Assembly: GCA_031259605.1 (NCBI GenBank)
Contig: JAIRLE010000168.1
Coordinates: forward strand, 1-7,905
Direction: 5' to 3'
From: Zoogloeaceae bacterium
GTDB lineage: Bacteria; Pseudomonadota; Gammaproteobacteria; Burkholderiales; Rhodocyclaceae
DNA: 7,905 nt
The notes below the pieces were generated by a model. That model was not told where the DNA came from, ran no database searches, and saw only the letters and a list, made by a program, of their open reading frames with translations. Positions within the stretch are counted from its first letter, which is position 1; every line of letters starts with the position of its first letter. The translations under genes and the position numbers were made by a program. Positions 1 through 6,068 of this stretch are shown here, one piece after another.

Positions 1-55
1 GATGCTCCGGCCTGCTCCCGCGCTGAAAATTCACCCGTCCGTCACGCGAACAGGA

Positions 56-61
56 TAGAAT
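56..61 (+). promoter_or_regulatory. Possible -10 box upstream of the DAHP synthase gene
   Basis: TAGAAT lies 40 nt before the DAHP synthase start and matches the sigma-70 -10 consensus at five of six positions. The best -35-like hexamer, TTCACC at 30-35, is 20 nt away, which is longer than the usual 16-18 nt. The assignment is therefore weak and rests on the -10 box alone. The rest of positions 1-100 shows no recognisable gene. Confidence 0.25.
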
Positions 62-100
62 CATGCGCTTTCGCTTCCTTGTGCTCCCTGCGGTCACGCC

Positions 101-1171
101 ATGGCCATGCATTTTGAAAAACTTGAAAACATCAACGTCGCGGCGTTCGACACCATGCCGACGCCGCGTGAGCTGCACAAACGGCTGCCCATCAGCGAAC
201 GGGCGAGCGCGACGGTTGGTTCGGCGCGCAAGACGTTGAACGCCATCCTGGATCGCCGCGATCCGCGTATTTTCGTGGTGGTCGGCCCCTGCTCCATCCA
301 TGATCCGGTGGCTGGGCTGGATTATGCCCGTCGGCTGAAGGCGCTGGCCGATGAGGTTGCCGGTACGCTATTCATCATCATGCGCGTGTATTTCGAAAAG
401 CCGCGCACCACCGTGGGCTGGAAGGGCTACATCAACGATCCGGACATGGACGATTCCTTTCGCGTCGATGTGGGCATGGAAAAGGCGCGCGAGTTTCTTC
501 TGCAAGTCAATAACCTGGGCCTGCCCACCGGCACCGAGGCGCTCGACCCCACGTCGCCGCAATACCTGGGCGATCTGATCACCTGGAACGCCATTGGCGC
601 GCGCACCACCGAATCCCAGACGCACCGCGAAATGTCTTCCGGCCTTTCCACGCCCGTGGGCTTCAAGAACGGCACCAGCGGCGACCTGGGCATGGCGGTG
701 AATGCCATCCTTTCCGCTTCCCGTCCGCATTCCTTCCTGGGCGTGGATACGGAAGGGCGCGTCGCCATCGTGCGCACGACTGGCAATCCTTACGGACACA
801 TGGTCTTGCGCGGCGGCGATGGCAAGCCCAATTACGATACCGTCTCCATCGCGCTGGCGGAAGAAGCCCTGAAGAAGGCCGGGCTGCCCGCCAATCTGGT
901 GGTCGATTGCTCACATGCCAACAGCCATAAAAAGCCGGAAATGCAGCCGCTGGTGCTTGCCGACGTGATAAGCCAGATTCGCGCCGGCAACCAGTCCATT
1001 GTCGGCGTCATGATCGAATCCAACATCGAGGCGGGCAACCAGCCCATCCCCGCCGACTTGAAGCAACTCAAATATGGCTGTTCCGTCACCGACGCCTGCG
1101 TGAATTGGGCAACGACGGAAAAAATGCTGCGCGACGCGGCGGGCGCGCTCAAAAGGAACAGAGGACAGTAA
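101..1171 (+). CDS. aroG: 3-deoxy-7-phosphoheptulonate (DAHP) synthase, class I (AroF/AroG/AroH type)
   Basis: Cytosolic enzyme that condenses phosphoenolpyruvate with erythrose 4-phosphate to DAHP, the first step of the shikimate pathway. The 356-residue product is close to the roughly 350 residues of the E. coli isozymes and appears full length. Visible motifs are GPCSIH at 62-67, KPRTTVGWKG at 100-109, GTEALDP at 144-150, GFKNGTSGD at 187-195, DCSHAN at 269-274 and MIESN at 304-308. The four metal ligands of E. coli AroG (Cys61, His268, Glu302, Asp326) correspond to Cys64, His272, Glu306 and Asp331. An N-terminal extension of the kind that binds the feedback amino acid is present, but which amino acid inhibits it cannot be read from sequence. 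The start at 101 has no strong Shine-Dalgarno; an in-frame ATG at 107 is an alternative. The gene stands alone: the next gene starts 316 nt later. The isozyme letter (aroF, aroG or aroH) is uncertain; the family is not. Confidence 0.96.
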   Translation: MAMHFEKLENINVAAFDTMPTPRELHKRLPISERASATVGSARKTLNAILDRRDPRIFVVVGPCSIHDPVAGLDYARRLKALADEVAGTLFIIMRVYFEKPRTTVGWKGYINDPDMDDSFRVDVGMEKAREFLLQVNNLGLPTGTEALDPTSPQYLGDLITWNAIGARTTESQTHREMSSGLSTPVGFKNGTSGDLGMAVNAILSASRPHSFLGVDTEGRVAIVRTTGNPYGHMVLRGGDGKPNYDTVSIALAEEALKKAGLPANLVVDCSHANSHKKPEMQPLVLADVISQIRAGNQSIVGVMIESNIEAGNQPIPADLKQLKYGCSVTDACVNWATTEKMLRDAAGALKRNRGQ

Positions 1172-1200
1172 GGTTTGCGGCTTTGCCGTATGGAACGATG

Positions 1201-1252
1201 CCCTCTCCCGGCCTTCGATCCGCCCTCTTCCCTCCCGCTTGGCGGGAGAGGG
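1201..1252. repeat. REP-like inverted repeat with two alternative pairings
   Basis: CCCTCTCCC at 1201-1209 is an exact reverse complement of GGGAGAGGG at 1244-1252. A second, local hairpin uses part of the same right arm: CTCCCGC at 1232-1238 pairs with GCGGGAG at 1242-1248 around a 3-nt loop. Palindromes of this CCCTCTCCC/GGGAGAGGG kind are common as extragenic repeats in proteobacteria. Copy number in this genome cannot be judged from one window. Confidence 0.5.
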
Positions 1253-1336
1253 TGCGATGCCCTGCGGAGCGGCGGCGACGGATGCTTTACGCTCTCCATC
1301 ATCCGGACAGGGCAACGAGAGAACAGCAAAAATCAG

Positions 1337-1358
1337 CGACAGCCCTTCAGGGCTGTCG
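1337..1358. repeat. Perfect 9-bp hairpin
   Basis: CGACAGCCC (1337-1345) and GGGCTGTCG (1350-1358) are exact reverse complements around the loop TTCA. No T-run follows, so this is not a typical intrinsic terminator. It may be part of an extragenic repeat or an RNA structure in the leader of the downstream crotonase gene. Confidence 0.5.
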
Positions 1359-1405
1359 GTCCAACTCCATTGGGAAGGGGTTTCTCTCCCCTCGAGAATG
1401 GCTGC

Positions 1406-1467
1406 GGTCGAAACCCCGGCCTCGGTCGGGGTCTCGACCTTCGCGCCTTTCTTACGGGCGGGGTTTC
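1406..1467 (+). promoter_or_regulatory. Two mutually exclusive stem-loops upstream of the crotonase gene
   Basis: Stem A pairs GGTCGA-A-ACCCCG (1406-1418) with CGGGGT-C-TCGACC (1427-1439): twelve pairs and one A/C mismatch around an 8-nt loop. Stem B would pair GAAACCCCG (1410-1418) with CGGGGTTTC (1459-1467), nine perfect pairs. Both use the same 5' arm, so they cannot form together. The block ends 20 nt before the crotonase ATG at 1488. The geometry is seen directly; a role as an attenuator or translational switch is inference, and an inactive repeat element is the main alternative. Confidence 0.35.
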
Positions 1468-1487
1468 AAACCGGAGTTCGTTTTACG

Positions 1488-2264
1488 ATGAATACACTCA
1501 TTCAATACCGGCAGGAAGACGGACGGGCGACGGTCACGCTCGACAATCCAGAAAAACTGAACGCCGTCAATTTCGCCATGTGGCGGGAGTTGCGCCGGGT
1601 CATCGAGGCAGCTTCGGATGACGAGAACGTGCGTTGCGTGGTGTTGTGCGGCGCGGGCGAGCATTTCGCGGCGGGCGGCGATCTGGGGGAATTCCTGACA
1701 TTGCGCGCCACGCTGGAACAGGCGCTGGCCTATCACGAGGAAGTTGCCGGGGCGCTTGCGGCCATCCGCCATTGCCAGCATCCGACGCTGGCGATGATCC
1801 GCGGCGCCTGCATTGGCGGCGGGCTGGAAATCGCCGCCTGTTGCGACATTCGCATCTGCGATGCGAGCGCCCGTTTTGGCGCGCCAATCAACAAGCTGGG
1901 CTTTTCCATGTATCCCGGAGAAATGGCGGGTCTGCTCGATCTGGCGGGTCGGGCCACCGTGGCGGAAATATTGTTGGAAGCCCGCATCCTCGACGCCGAG
2001 GAGGCCGCGCGCAAGAACCTGGTCAGCCGCGTGGTCGCGCCGGAGGATTTGCGTCCGGAAGTGGACGCCGCCGTGCGGCGCATTCTCGCGGGCGCGCCCC
2101 GGGTCGCCAGTTGGCACAAACACTGGATGCGCCGCCTCGCGCACGACGCGCCGCTCACGAATGAGGAAAAAATCGCCGCCTTCGCCTTTCTCGACACCGA
2201 GGACTACCGCGAAGGACTTTCCGCCTTCATGGAAAAACGCAAGCCGCGCTTTACCGGCAAATAG
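1488..2264 (+). CDS. Enoyl-CoA hydratase/isomerase family (crotonase-fold) protein
   Basis: Crotonase-superfamily enzyme acting on an acyl-CoA thioester; the 258 residues are the usual length for a single-domain member. The fold's signatures are present: the N-terminal LDNPEKLNAV segment (18-27), the first oxyanion-hole segment HFAAGGDLGEF (59-69), and the second, GACIGGGLEIAACCD (106-120). Of the two hydratase glutamates (rat Glu144 and Glu164), the first is kept as Glu114 in GGGLE, while the second position reads Ile134 in FGAPINKLG. This argues against a classical hydratase and leaves isomerase, hydrolase, decarboxylase or another crotonase chemistry open. The ATG at 1488 was chosen because homology begins there; the open frame extends to 1239, but that part is unlike protein. 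GGAG at 1473-1476 is a possible ribosome site, though 11 nt from the ATG. No acyl-CoA partner genes are adjacent, so the substrate is unknown. Confidence 0.88.
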   Translation: MNTLIQYRQEDGRATVTLDNPEKLNAVNFAMWRELRRVIEAASDDENVRCVVLCGAGEHFAAGGDLGEFLTLRATLEQALAYHEEVAGALAAIRHCQHPTLAMIRGACIGGGLEIAACCDIRICDASARFGAPINKLGFSMYPGEMAGLLDLAGRATVAEILLEARILDAEEAARKNLVSRVVAPEDLRPEVDAAVRRILAGAPRVASWHKHWMRRLAHDAPLTNEEKIAAFAFLDTEDYREGLSAFMEKRKPRFTGK

Positions 2265-2638
2265 ATGCCGCGACATGCTGACGAACCGGCAACGCAGGGC
2301 AGCCGCATGAATGCTGTCATCGTATTTTCAGTCCGCGCCACCGCCTGCTCGGCGGATAGCCCAAACTGCCTTGCCGTACCGCCGACGCGGGTCATGGACG
2401 CTCATCATCCGGGCGATGGACTGTGCCCGGCCTGATCGGCGCTCATGTTGAAGGCCACGGACACAACTTCCGTAGGTATTGAAAACACTTTGTTTTTCAG
2501 GTAAGTTCCGCGCCGCGTCCGCGCCGCGGTTTCCAGAGCTTCCTGGCGGGCGATTCGTCCATGAGAAAGCCGGGCAAGTCGTCGCTTCGCTTGTTTTTCA
2601 CCGGAGTCGGCATTCCGTCCCTGTTTGAGTATCCGCCC
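2265..2638. other. Gap between the crotonase gene and pgk
   Basis: Apart from the tape-measure remnant, this 374-nt gap shows no supported gene. A 38-codon minus-strand frame at 2497-2613 is open but not recognised. No strong promoter or Shine-Dalgarno was found for pgk, and there is no clear intrinsic terminator after the crotonase gene. Confidence 0.5.
2345..2476 (-). pseudogene. Remnant of a phage tail tape-measure protein gene
   Basis: Reading the minus strand leftwards, one frame gives PTEVVSVAFNMSADQAG (about 2476-2426). A shifted frame then gives AQSIARMMSV, and from the ATG at 2395 another gives MTRVGGTARQFGLSAEQ (2395-2345). Segments of the types AFxMSADxAG and VGGxARQFGLSAEQ are characteristic of tape-measure proteins of Mu- and P2-like tailed phages. 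In intact proteins they are separated by a longer stretch, so this copy carries a deletion and at least one frameshift. No other phage structural gene is adjacent. The family assignment is from memory of the motif, not from a search. It cannot be a working gene. Confidence 0.6.
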
Positions 2639-3823
2639 ATGCCCGTCAAAAAACTTACCGATCTCGACCTTTCCGGCAAGCGTGTTTTCATCCGCGCCGA
2701 TCTGAATGTCCCGCAGGACGAAGCCGGCAACATCACCGAAGATACGCGCATAAAAGCATCGCTGCCGTCGATTCGATACGCGCTTGATCAGGGCGCGGCG
2801 GTGATGGTGACTTCGCATCTGGGACGTCCCACGGAAGGCCGTGTCGGGGCGGAAGACAGTCTATCGCCAATTGCCGTGCGCCTTTCCCAATTGTTGCAGA
2901 AACCGGTGCGCCTGCTACAGGACTGGGTGGCGGGCGGTTTTACGGTCGCGCTTGGCGAAGTCGTGTTGCTGGAAAACTGCCGCTGCAACGTGGGCGAAAA
3001 AAAGAACAGTGAAGCGTTATCGAAAAAAATGGCGGCGCTCTGCGACGTGTATGTCAATGACGCTTTCGGCACCGCGCACCGCGCCGAGGCCACCACGCAC
3101 GGCATCGCCCGTTTCGCGCCACTTGCCTGCGCGGGCATCCTGATGGGCGCGGAAATCGACGCGCTCTCCAGGGCATTGCGCAATCCGAAGCGGCCGCTGG
3201 CGGCTATTGTCGGCGGCGCGAAAGTCTCCTCGAAGCTCACCATCCTGAAATCGCTGGCGGAAAAAGTCGACCAGTTGATTGTTGGCGGCGGCATCGCCAA
3301 TACCTTTTTGCTTGCTTCCGGCAAACGTATCGGCGAATCGCTCGCCGAACCCGATCTGGTCAAGGAAGCCCATGCCATCATGGACATGATGCGCGCGCGC
3401 GGCGCGGAGGTGCCGTTGCCGATCGACGTGGTGGTGGCCGATGAAGTTTCCTCGCTGGCGCGCGCCAATAAAATCGCCGTGGAGAACGTCGCGCCGCATG
3501 ACCGCATTCTCGACGTCGGCCCCAAGAGCGCCGCGCATCTGGCGCAGATTGTCGCCCATGCCGGGACGATAGTCTGGAACGGCCCTGTCGGCGTGTTCGA
3601 GTACGCGCAATTCGCGGGCGGCACCAAGATGCTCGCTTCCGCCATCGCGCACTCGGAAGCCTTTTCCATCGCGGGCGGCGGCGATACCCTGGCTGCCATC
3701 GCCAAATTCAACATCGCCGCCGATATTGGCTATATTTCCACCGGCGGCGGCGCGTTCCTGGAATTCCTCGAAGGCAAACCCCTTCCCGCAATCGAGGCGC
3801 TTGAAGCGCGATTTCCAGCGTAA
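2639..3823 (+). CDS. pgk: Phosphoglycerate kinase
   Basis: Cytosolic glycolytic and gluconeogenic enzyme that reversibly transfers phosphate between 1,3-bisphosphoglycerate and ADP. The 394 residues are full length. Key family segments are visible: VFIRADLNVP (16-25, with the substrate-binding Arg19), SHLGRP (59-64), LLENCRCNVGEKKN (110-123), VNDAFGTAHR (139-148), the nucleotide-site GGAKVSSK (192-199), NGPVGVFE (314-321) and GGGDT (346-350). Wording such as NDAFGTAHRAEATTHGIA and the C-terminal GYISTGGGAFLEFLEGKPLP is typical of the betaproteobacterial form. The ATG at 2639 fits the start of homology; the frame is open back to 2561, but those 26 extra codons are not PGK-like. There is no obvious Shine-Dalgarno. 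In many betaproteobacteria pgk lies next to gap and pyk, but here it is flanked by decayed mobile DNA on both sides, which suggests local rearrangement. Confidence 0.97.
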   Translation: MPVKKLTDLDLSGKRVFIRADLNVPQDEAGNITEDTRIKASLPSIRYALDQGAAVMVTSHLGRPTEGRVGAEDSLSPIAVRLSQLLQKPVRLLQDWVAGGFTVALGEVVLLENCRCNVGEKKNSEALSKKMAALCDVYVNDAFGTAHRAEATTHGIARFAPLACAGILMGAEIDALSRALRNPKRPLAAIVGGAKVSSKLTILKSLAEKVDQLIVGGGIANTFLLASGKRIGESLAEPDLVKEAHAIMDMMRARGAEVPLPIDVVVADEVSSLARANKIAVENVAPHDRILDVGPKSAAHLAQIVAHAGTIVWNGPVGVFEYAQFAGGTKMLASAIAHSEAFSIAGGGDTLAAIAKFNIAADIGYISTGGGAFLEFLEGKPLPAIEALEARFPA

Positions 3824-3877
3824 AACCAACGCCGCCTCGAACATCACAAGGCGTCTGGAACAAAACGTCCAAGGTCG

Positions 3878-4120
3878 CTATCTGTCAAGCCTCGCCTGAT
3901 CGTCCGCCGGGATAAATCGGATGGCATTGGGTGTTTTGTTTTTCCATGCTTCGAACGCTTGTACCGGAGTTCGATGTTCCAGGGCGCGTCGTGGAATGTG
4001 ATGGTGATAGACGGCCAAATGGCGCATGAGGGTGGTTTCCAGTTCGATCGCGGATTGGAAGCGGGTTTGTTGCAGGATTTCCTGGATACGTCCGTTCATG
4101 CGCTCGACCATGCCGCCCGC
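3878..4120 (-). pseudogene. C-terminal stump of an IS481-family transposase
   Basis: On the minus strand the frame gives GMVERMNGRIQEILQQTRF followed by YHHHIPRRALEHRTPVQAFEAW. This is the end of the integrase core and C-terminal part of IS481-type (rve superfamily) transposases, where a GMVERFNGRI segment carries the last catalytic Glu region. Only about 78 residues remain, against roughly 300 or more in an intact enzyme. The N-terminal HTH and the first catalytic aspartates are missing. Homology begins near 4115 and stops abruptly next to an imperfect palindrome at 4123-4164; the upstream 22 codons of the open frame are translated palindrome. The natural C-terminus, with stop at 3878-3880, is retained. 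The terminal inverted repeat expected to its left (3824-3877) could not be identified. The copy is not functional. Confidence 0.85.
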
Positions 4121-4122
4121 CC

Positions 4123-4164
4123 TTGCCGCAGGGAGGGCAACCACAGGGGTTGCCCCTGCCGCAA
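4123..4164. repeat. Imperfect palindrome at the transposase breakpoint
   Basis: GGGCAACC (4135-4142) and GGTTGCCC (4148-4155) are perfect reverse complements around ACAGG. Outside them, TTGCCGCAGG (4123-4132) and CCTGCCGCAA (4155-4164) pair with a single C/C mismatch, apart from the GA bulge on the left. The element sits exactly between the IS481 stump and the methyltransferase fragment. It resembles extragenic palindromic repeats and could be either the recombination point or a later insertion. Confidence 0.55.
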
Positions 4165-4205
4165 CATTTTCCAGGCGCAATCATGCAGGCACCTCCACAG
4201 GAATC

Positions 4206-4613
4206 ATGACACAATTCGTCCGTTCCTGCGCCTTCCCTGCCGGTTGGAATATCGGAGAAGACACGCAGGGAGGGGGATTCCAGGCCGTCGTCTTGCTGGA
4301 TGTCCTGGAACACATCGCTGCCCCGCGCCTGTTCTTGTCCGCCATTTACCGGTGTTTGCGTCCGGGAGCGTGGCTGGCGGCGCAGGTTCCCAATTTCAGG
4401 AGTTTGCTCCTCGTCATCGAAGGCGCTCGCAACAACAACATCTGTCATGGGCACTGGAGTTATTTCGAAAGCGCCACGTTGATCCGGCTATTGAGCCAAA
4501 ACGGATTCGAATTGCGCTTTCTGGAGACCTACATCAGCGAGCTGGACAGGGTTCTAGCCTACCCGGACACGGCGATCGCCACAGCATGGAAGGAACTGCC
4601 GGGCATCCCGCTG
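4206..4613 (+). pseudogene. C-terminal fragment of a class I SAM-dependent methyltransferase
   Basis: From residue 25 of the frame starting at 4206, the product reads FQAVVLLDVLEHI, then LFLSAIYRCLRPGAWLAAQVPN, and later WSYFESATLIRLLSQNGFELRF. This order is the second half of Methyltransf_11/23-type enzymes: the D-x-LEH segment after strand 4, the LRPGG-like turn (here LRPGA), the VPN strand, and the HWSYF / L-x-x-GF tail. The glycine-rich SAM-binding motif I and everything before it are missing, so it should not bind SAM. The left end falls 42 nt after the palindrome at 4123-4164, and the right end is cut by the tRNA fragment starting about 4616. Enzymes of this type are common in glycan clusters, which fits the neighbourhood. 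The frame stays open into the aminotransferase gene, but this appears accidental. Confidence 0.75.
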
Positions 4614-4615
4614 GA

Positions 4616-4669
4616 AGCGCCGCGTTCGCAATGCGGAGGTCGGGAGTTCGATCCTCCTCTTCTCCACCA
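4616..4669 (+). tRNA. 3' fragment of tRNA-Ala(CGC); probable att-site scar
   Basis: The segment folds as the last 54 nt of a tRNA. The anticodon stem CCGCG (4620-4624) pairs with TGCGG (4632-4636) around the loop TTCGCAA with anticodon CGC (4627-4629), which decodes GCG, alanine. A 5-nt variable region is followed by the T-arm GGGAG-TTCGATC-CTCCT (4642-4658), the acceptor 3' strand CTTCTCC and encoded ACCA (4666-4669). The 5' acceptor strand and D-arm are absent: the sequence before 4616 is methyltransferase DNA. It therefore cannot be a working tRNA. Duplicated 3' tRNA ends are what tyrosine-recombinase elements leave at their far junction, so an integrated or decayed element is inferred. 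No integrase gene is visible in the window. Confidence 0.9.
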
Positions 4670-4732
4670 AAATGTCATCCGAAGCAGTCCGATGAAAACC
4701 GGAAACTTCAGTGTCATACAAGGTTTCCGACC

Positions 4733-4761
4733 TTTTCCTATCCAGCGCACTCCGGTAAAAT
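4733..4761 (+). promoter_or_regulatory. Possible sigma-70 promoter for the aminotransferase gene
   Basis: TAAAAT at 4756-4761 is a good -10 match. It is preceded at 17-nt spacing by TTTTCC at 4733-4738, a weak -35 match. It lies 26 nt before the aminotransferase ATG and downstream of the tRNA scar, so transcription of the glycan genes could start here. Confidence 0.35.
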
Positions 4762-4787
4762 CCGGCAACCATGACGAACATATTGCA

Positions 4788-5900
4788 ATGAACGCCAATC
4801 CGCCACCCGTTTTCGTCACCAAGCCGTCTCTGCCGCCCCTTGAGGAATTCATCCCCTATTTGCGGGAAATCTGGGATTCCTCGATCCTGACGAATAGCGG
4901 CCCATTCCATCAACGGTTCGAGGCGGCGCTGTGCCGATATCTGGGCGTGGAACACGTGAATCTGTTCGTCAATGGGACGGTGGCGCTCCTCACCGCCCTG
5001 CAAGCCTTGCGCATCGCCGGGGAAGTGATTACCACGCCCTTTTCGTTCGTGGCCACTTCCCATGTCCTGTTGTGGAATGGCGTCAAGCCGGTTTTCGTCG
5101 ACATCGGCGAAAATACCATGAACATGGATCCCGGCAGGATCGAAGCGGCAATCACGCCCCGGACGACGGCGATCCTGGCGGTGCATTGCTACGGGCGTCC
5201 CTGCGACGTGCACGCCATTCAGGATATTGCCGACCGCTACAACCTGAAGGTGATCTACGACGCCGCCCATGCCTTTGGCGTGAAGGATGAAGCGGGCAGC
5301 ATCCTGCGGCACGGCGATCTTTCGGTCTTGAGCTTTCACGCCACCAAGGTGTTCAACACCTTCGAGGGCGGCGCGATCGTCTGCCCGGACGAGAAAACCA
5401 AGAAACATATCGACTATCTCAAGAACTTCGGCCATGCCGACGAAGTGACGGTTGTCGCCAACGGCATCAACGGCAAGATGAACGAATTTTGCGCAGCCTT
5501 GGGGCTGTTGCAACTGGAACACGTCGACCGGGCGCTGACCGCGCGCAAGGCAATCGACGCCCGCTACCGGGAAAAGCTTGCCGACACGCGGGGCATTCAT
5601 TGCCTGGAGCGCGAAAAAAACAGCAACCATGCGTATTTTCCCATTCTGATCAAGGAAGACTATCCCGTCACGCGCGATGAATTGTATCGGTGCCTGCAGG
5701 ACATAGGCATACGCCCGCGCCGTTATTTCTATCCGCTGATTTCCGAGTTCCCCATGTATCGCGGCCTGGATTCGGCGCGCGTCGACAACCTGCCCGTCGC
5801 AACCCGCTTGGCGCGGCAGGTCCTGTGCCTGCCGATCTACCCTGGCCTGGAACTGTCCGTGGTCGATGCCATTTGCGATTGCATTGCCGGGCGGGGTTGA
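4788..5900 (+). CDS. DegT/DnrJ/EryC1/StrS-type nucleotide-sugar aminotransferase (VioA-like)
   Basis: PLP-dependent enzyme that transfers an amino group, usually from glutamate, to a keto-sugar nucleotide, making an amino-deoxy sugar for surface glycan or glycoprotein. The 370 residues match the family. The N-terminus FVTKPSLPPLEEF (9-21) and NGTVALLTAL (62-71) are typical. Asp158 in IYDAAHAFG should pair with the PLP ring nitrogen. Lys187 in SFHATKVFNTFEGG is the expected Schiff-base lysine, and NGINGKMNEF (225-234) is the conserved segment after it. Overall wording is closest to the VioA group (dTDP-4-amino-4,6-dideoxyglucose), but 3-aminotransferases such as FdtB and QdtB are close relatives, so the carbon aminated is uncertain. 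The ATG at 4788 was chosen because homology begins at about residue 8. The frame is open much further upstream, through the tRNA scar and methyltransferase fragment, and that part should be excluded. No Shine-Dalgarno is visible; the start overlaps the stop of a 6-codon frame at 4771-4791. Confidence 0.93.
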   Translation: MNANPPPVFVTKPSLPPLEEFIPYLREIWDSSILTNSGPFHQRFEAALCRYLGVEHVNLFVNGTVALLTALQALRIAGEVITTPFSFVATSHVLLWNGVKPVFVDIGENTMNMDPGRIEAAITPRTTAILAVHCYGRPCDVHAIQDIADRYNLKVIYDAAHAFGVKDEAGSILRHGDLSVLSFHATKVFNTFEGGAIVCPDEKTKKHIDYLKNFGHADEVTVVANGINGKMNEFCAALGLLQLEHVDRALTARKAIDARYREKLADTRGIHCLEREKNSNHAYFPILIKEDYPVTRDELYRCLQDIGIRPRRYFYPLISEFPMYRGLDSARVDNLPVATRLARQVLCLPIYPGLELSVVDAICDCIAGRG

Positions 5901-5909
5901 AATATCAGG

Positions 5910-5943
5910 AAAGCGGGGGCGGTTCGGGAAACCGTCCGCTTTT
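5910..5943 (+). terminator. Probable intrinsic terminator after the aminotransferase gene
   Basis: AAAGCGG (5910-5916) pairs with CCGCTTT (5936-5942), and inside it CGGTT (5920-5924) pairs with AACCG (5930-5934) around CGGGA. A GGG bulge lies on the left and a single T on the right. Four T residues close the structure. It sits 10 nt after the aminotransferase stop. The short T-run makes complete termination uncertain. Confidence 0.55.
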
Positions 5944-6068
5944 ACCTTCCCCGAAGGATAGCTTCCTTGATCGGATCGTGCAAAAAAGAATGGAAGGCGT
6001 GGATGGAAAAACCTCGGACAGTTCTGTATCATGTAACGAATGATTCCCGCCTGAATCTTTGGTGATAA

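Larger units (their letters stand above)
1172..1487. other. Palindrome-rich non-coding gap between DAHP synthase and the crotonase gene
   Basis: This 316-nt gap has open frames in all three + frames, but none gives a recognisable protein and I treat it as non-coding. It holds at least three separate inverted repeats, listed individually: 1201-1252, 1337-1358 and 1406-1439, the last with a competing partner at 1459-1467. The density and style of the palindromes suggest repeated extragenic elements, or a remnant of a mobile element's control region, rather than an ordinary promoter. No tRNA, and no good terminator with a T-run, was seen. Confidence 0.6.

Noticed and set aside
368..1329. Long minus-strand frames opposite the DAHP synthase gene
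   Set aside because: They lie antisense to a clearly conserved gene, have no recognisable motifs, and are expected in GC-rich DNA.
1239..1487. N-terminal extension of the crotonase gene to 1239
   Set aside because: The extra 83 codons translate palindromic DNA and resemble no protein; family homology starts at the ATG at 1488.
1452..2276. 274-codon minus-strand frame opposite the crotonase gene
   Set aside because: It mirrors the crotonase coding sequence and has no independent protein features.
2497..2613. 38-codon minus-strand frame upstream of pgk
   Set aside because: Open but not recognised, with no ribosome site and no known family; it could be a phage leftover, but this cannot be supported.
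3017..3847. 276-codon minus-strand frame opposite pgk
   Set aside because: Antisense shadow of a highly conserved gene.
4616..4669. Functional tRNA-Ala gene
   Set aside because: The 5' acceptor strand and D-arm are missing; the sequence before 4616 does not fit GGAGAAG plus a D-arm.
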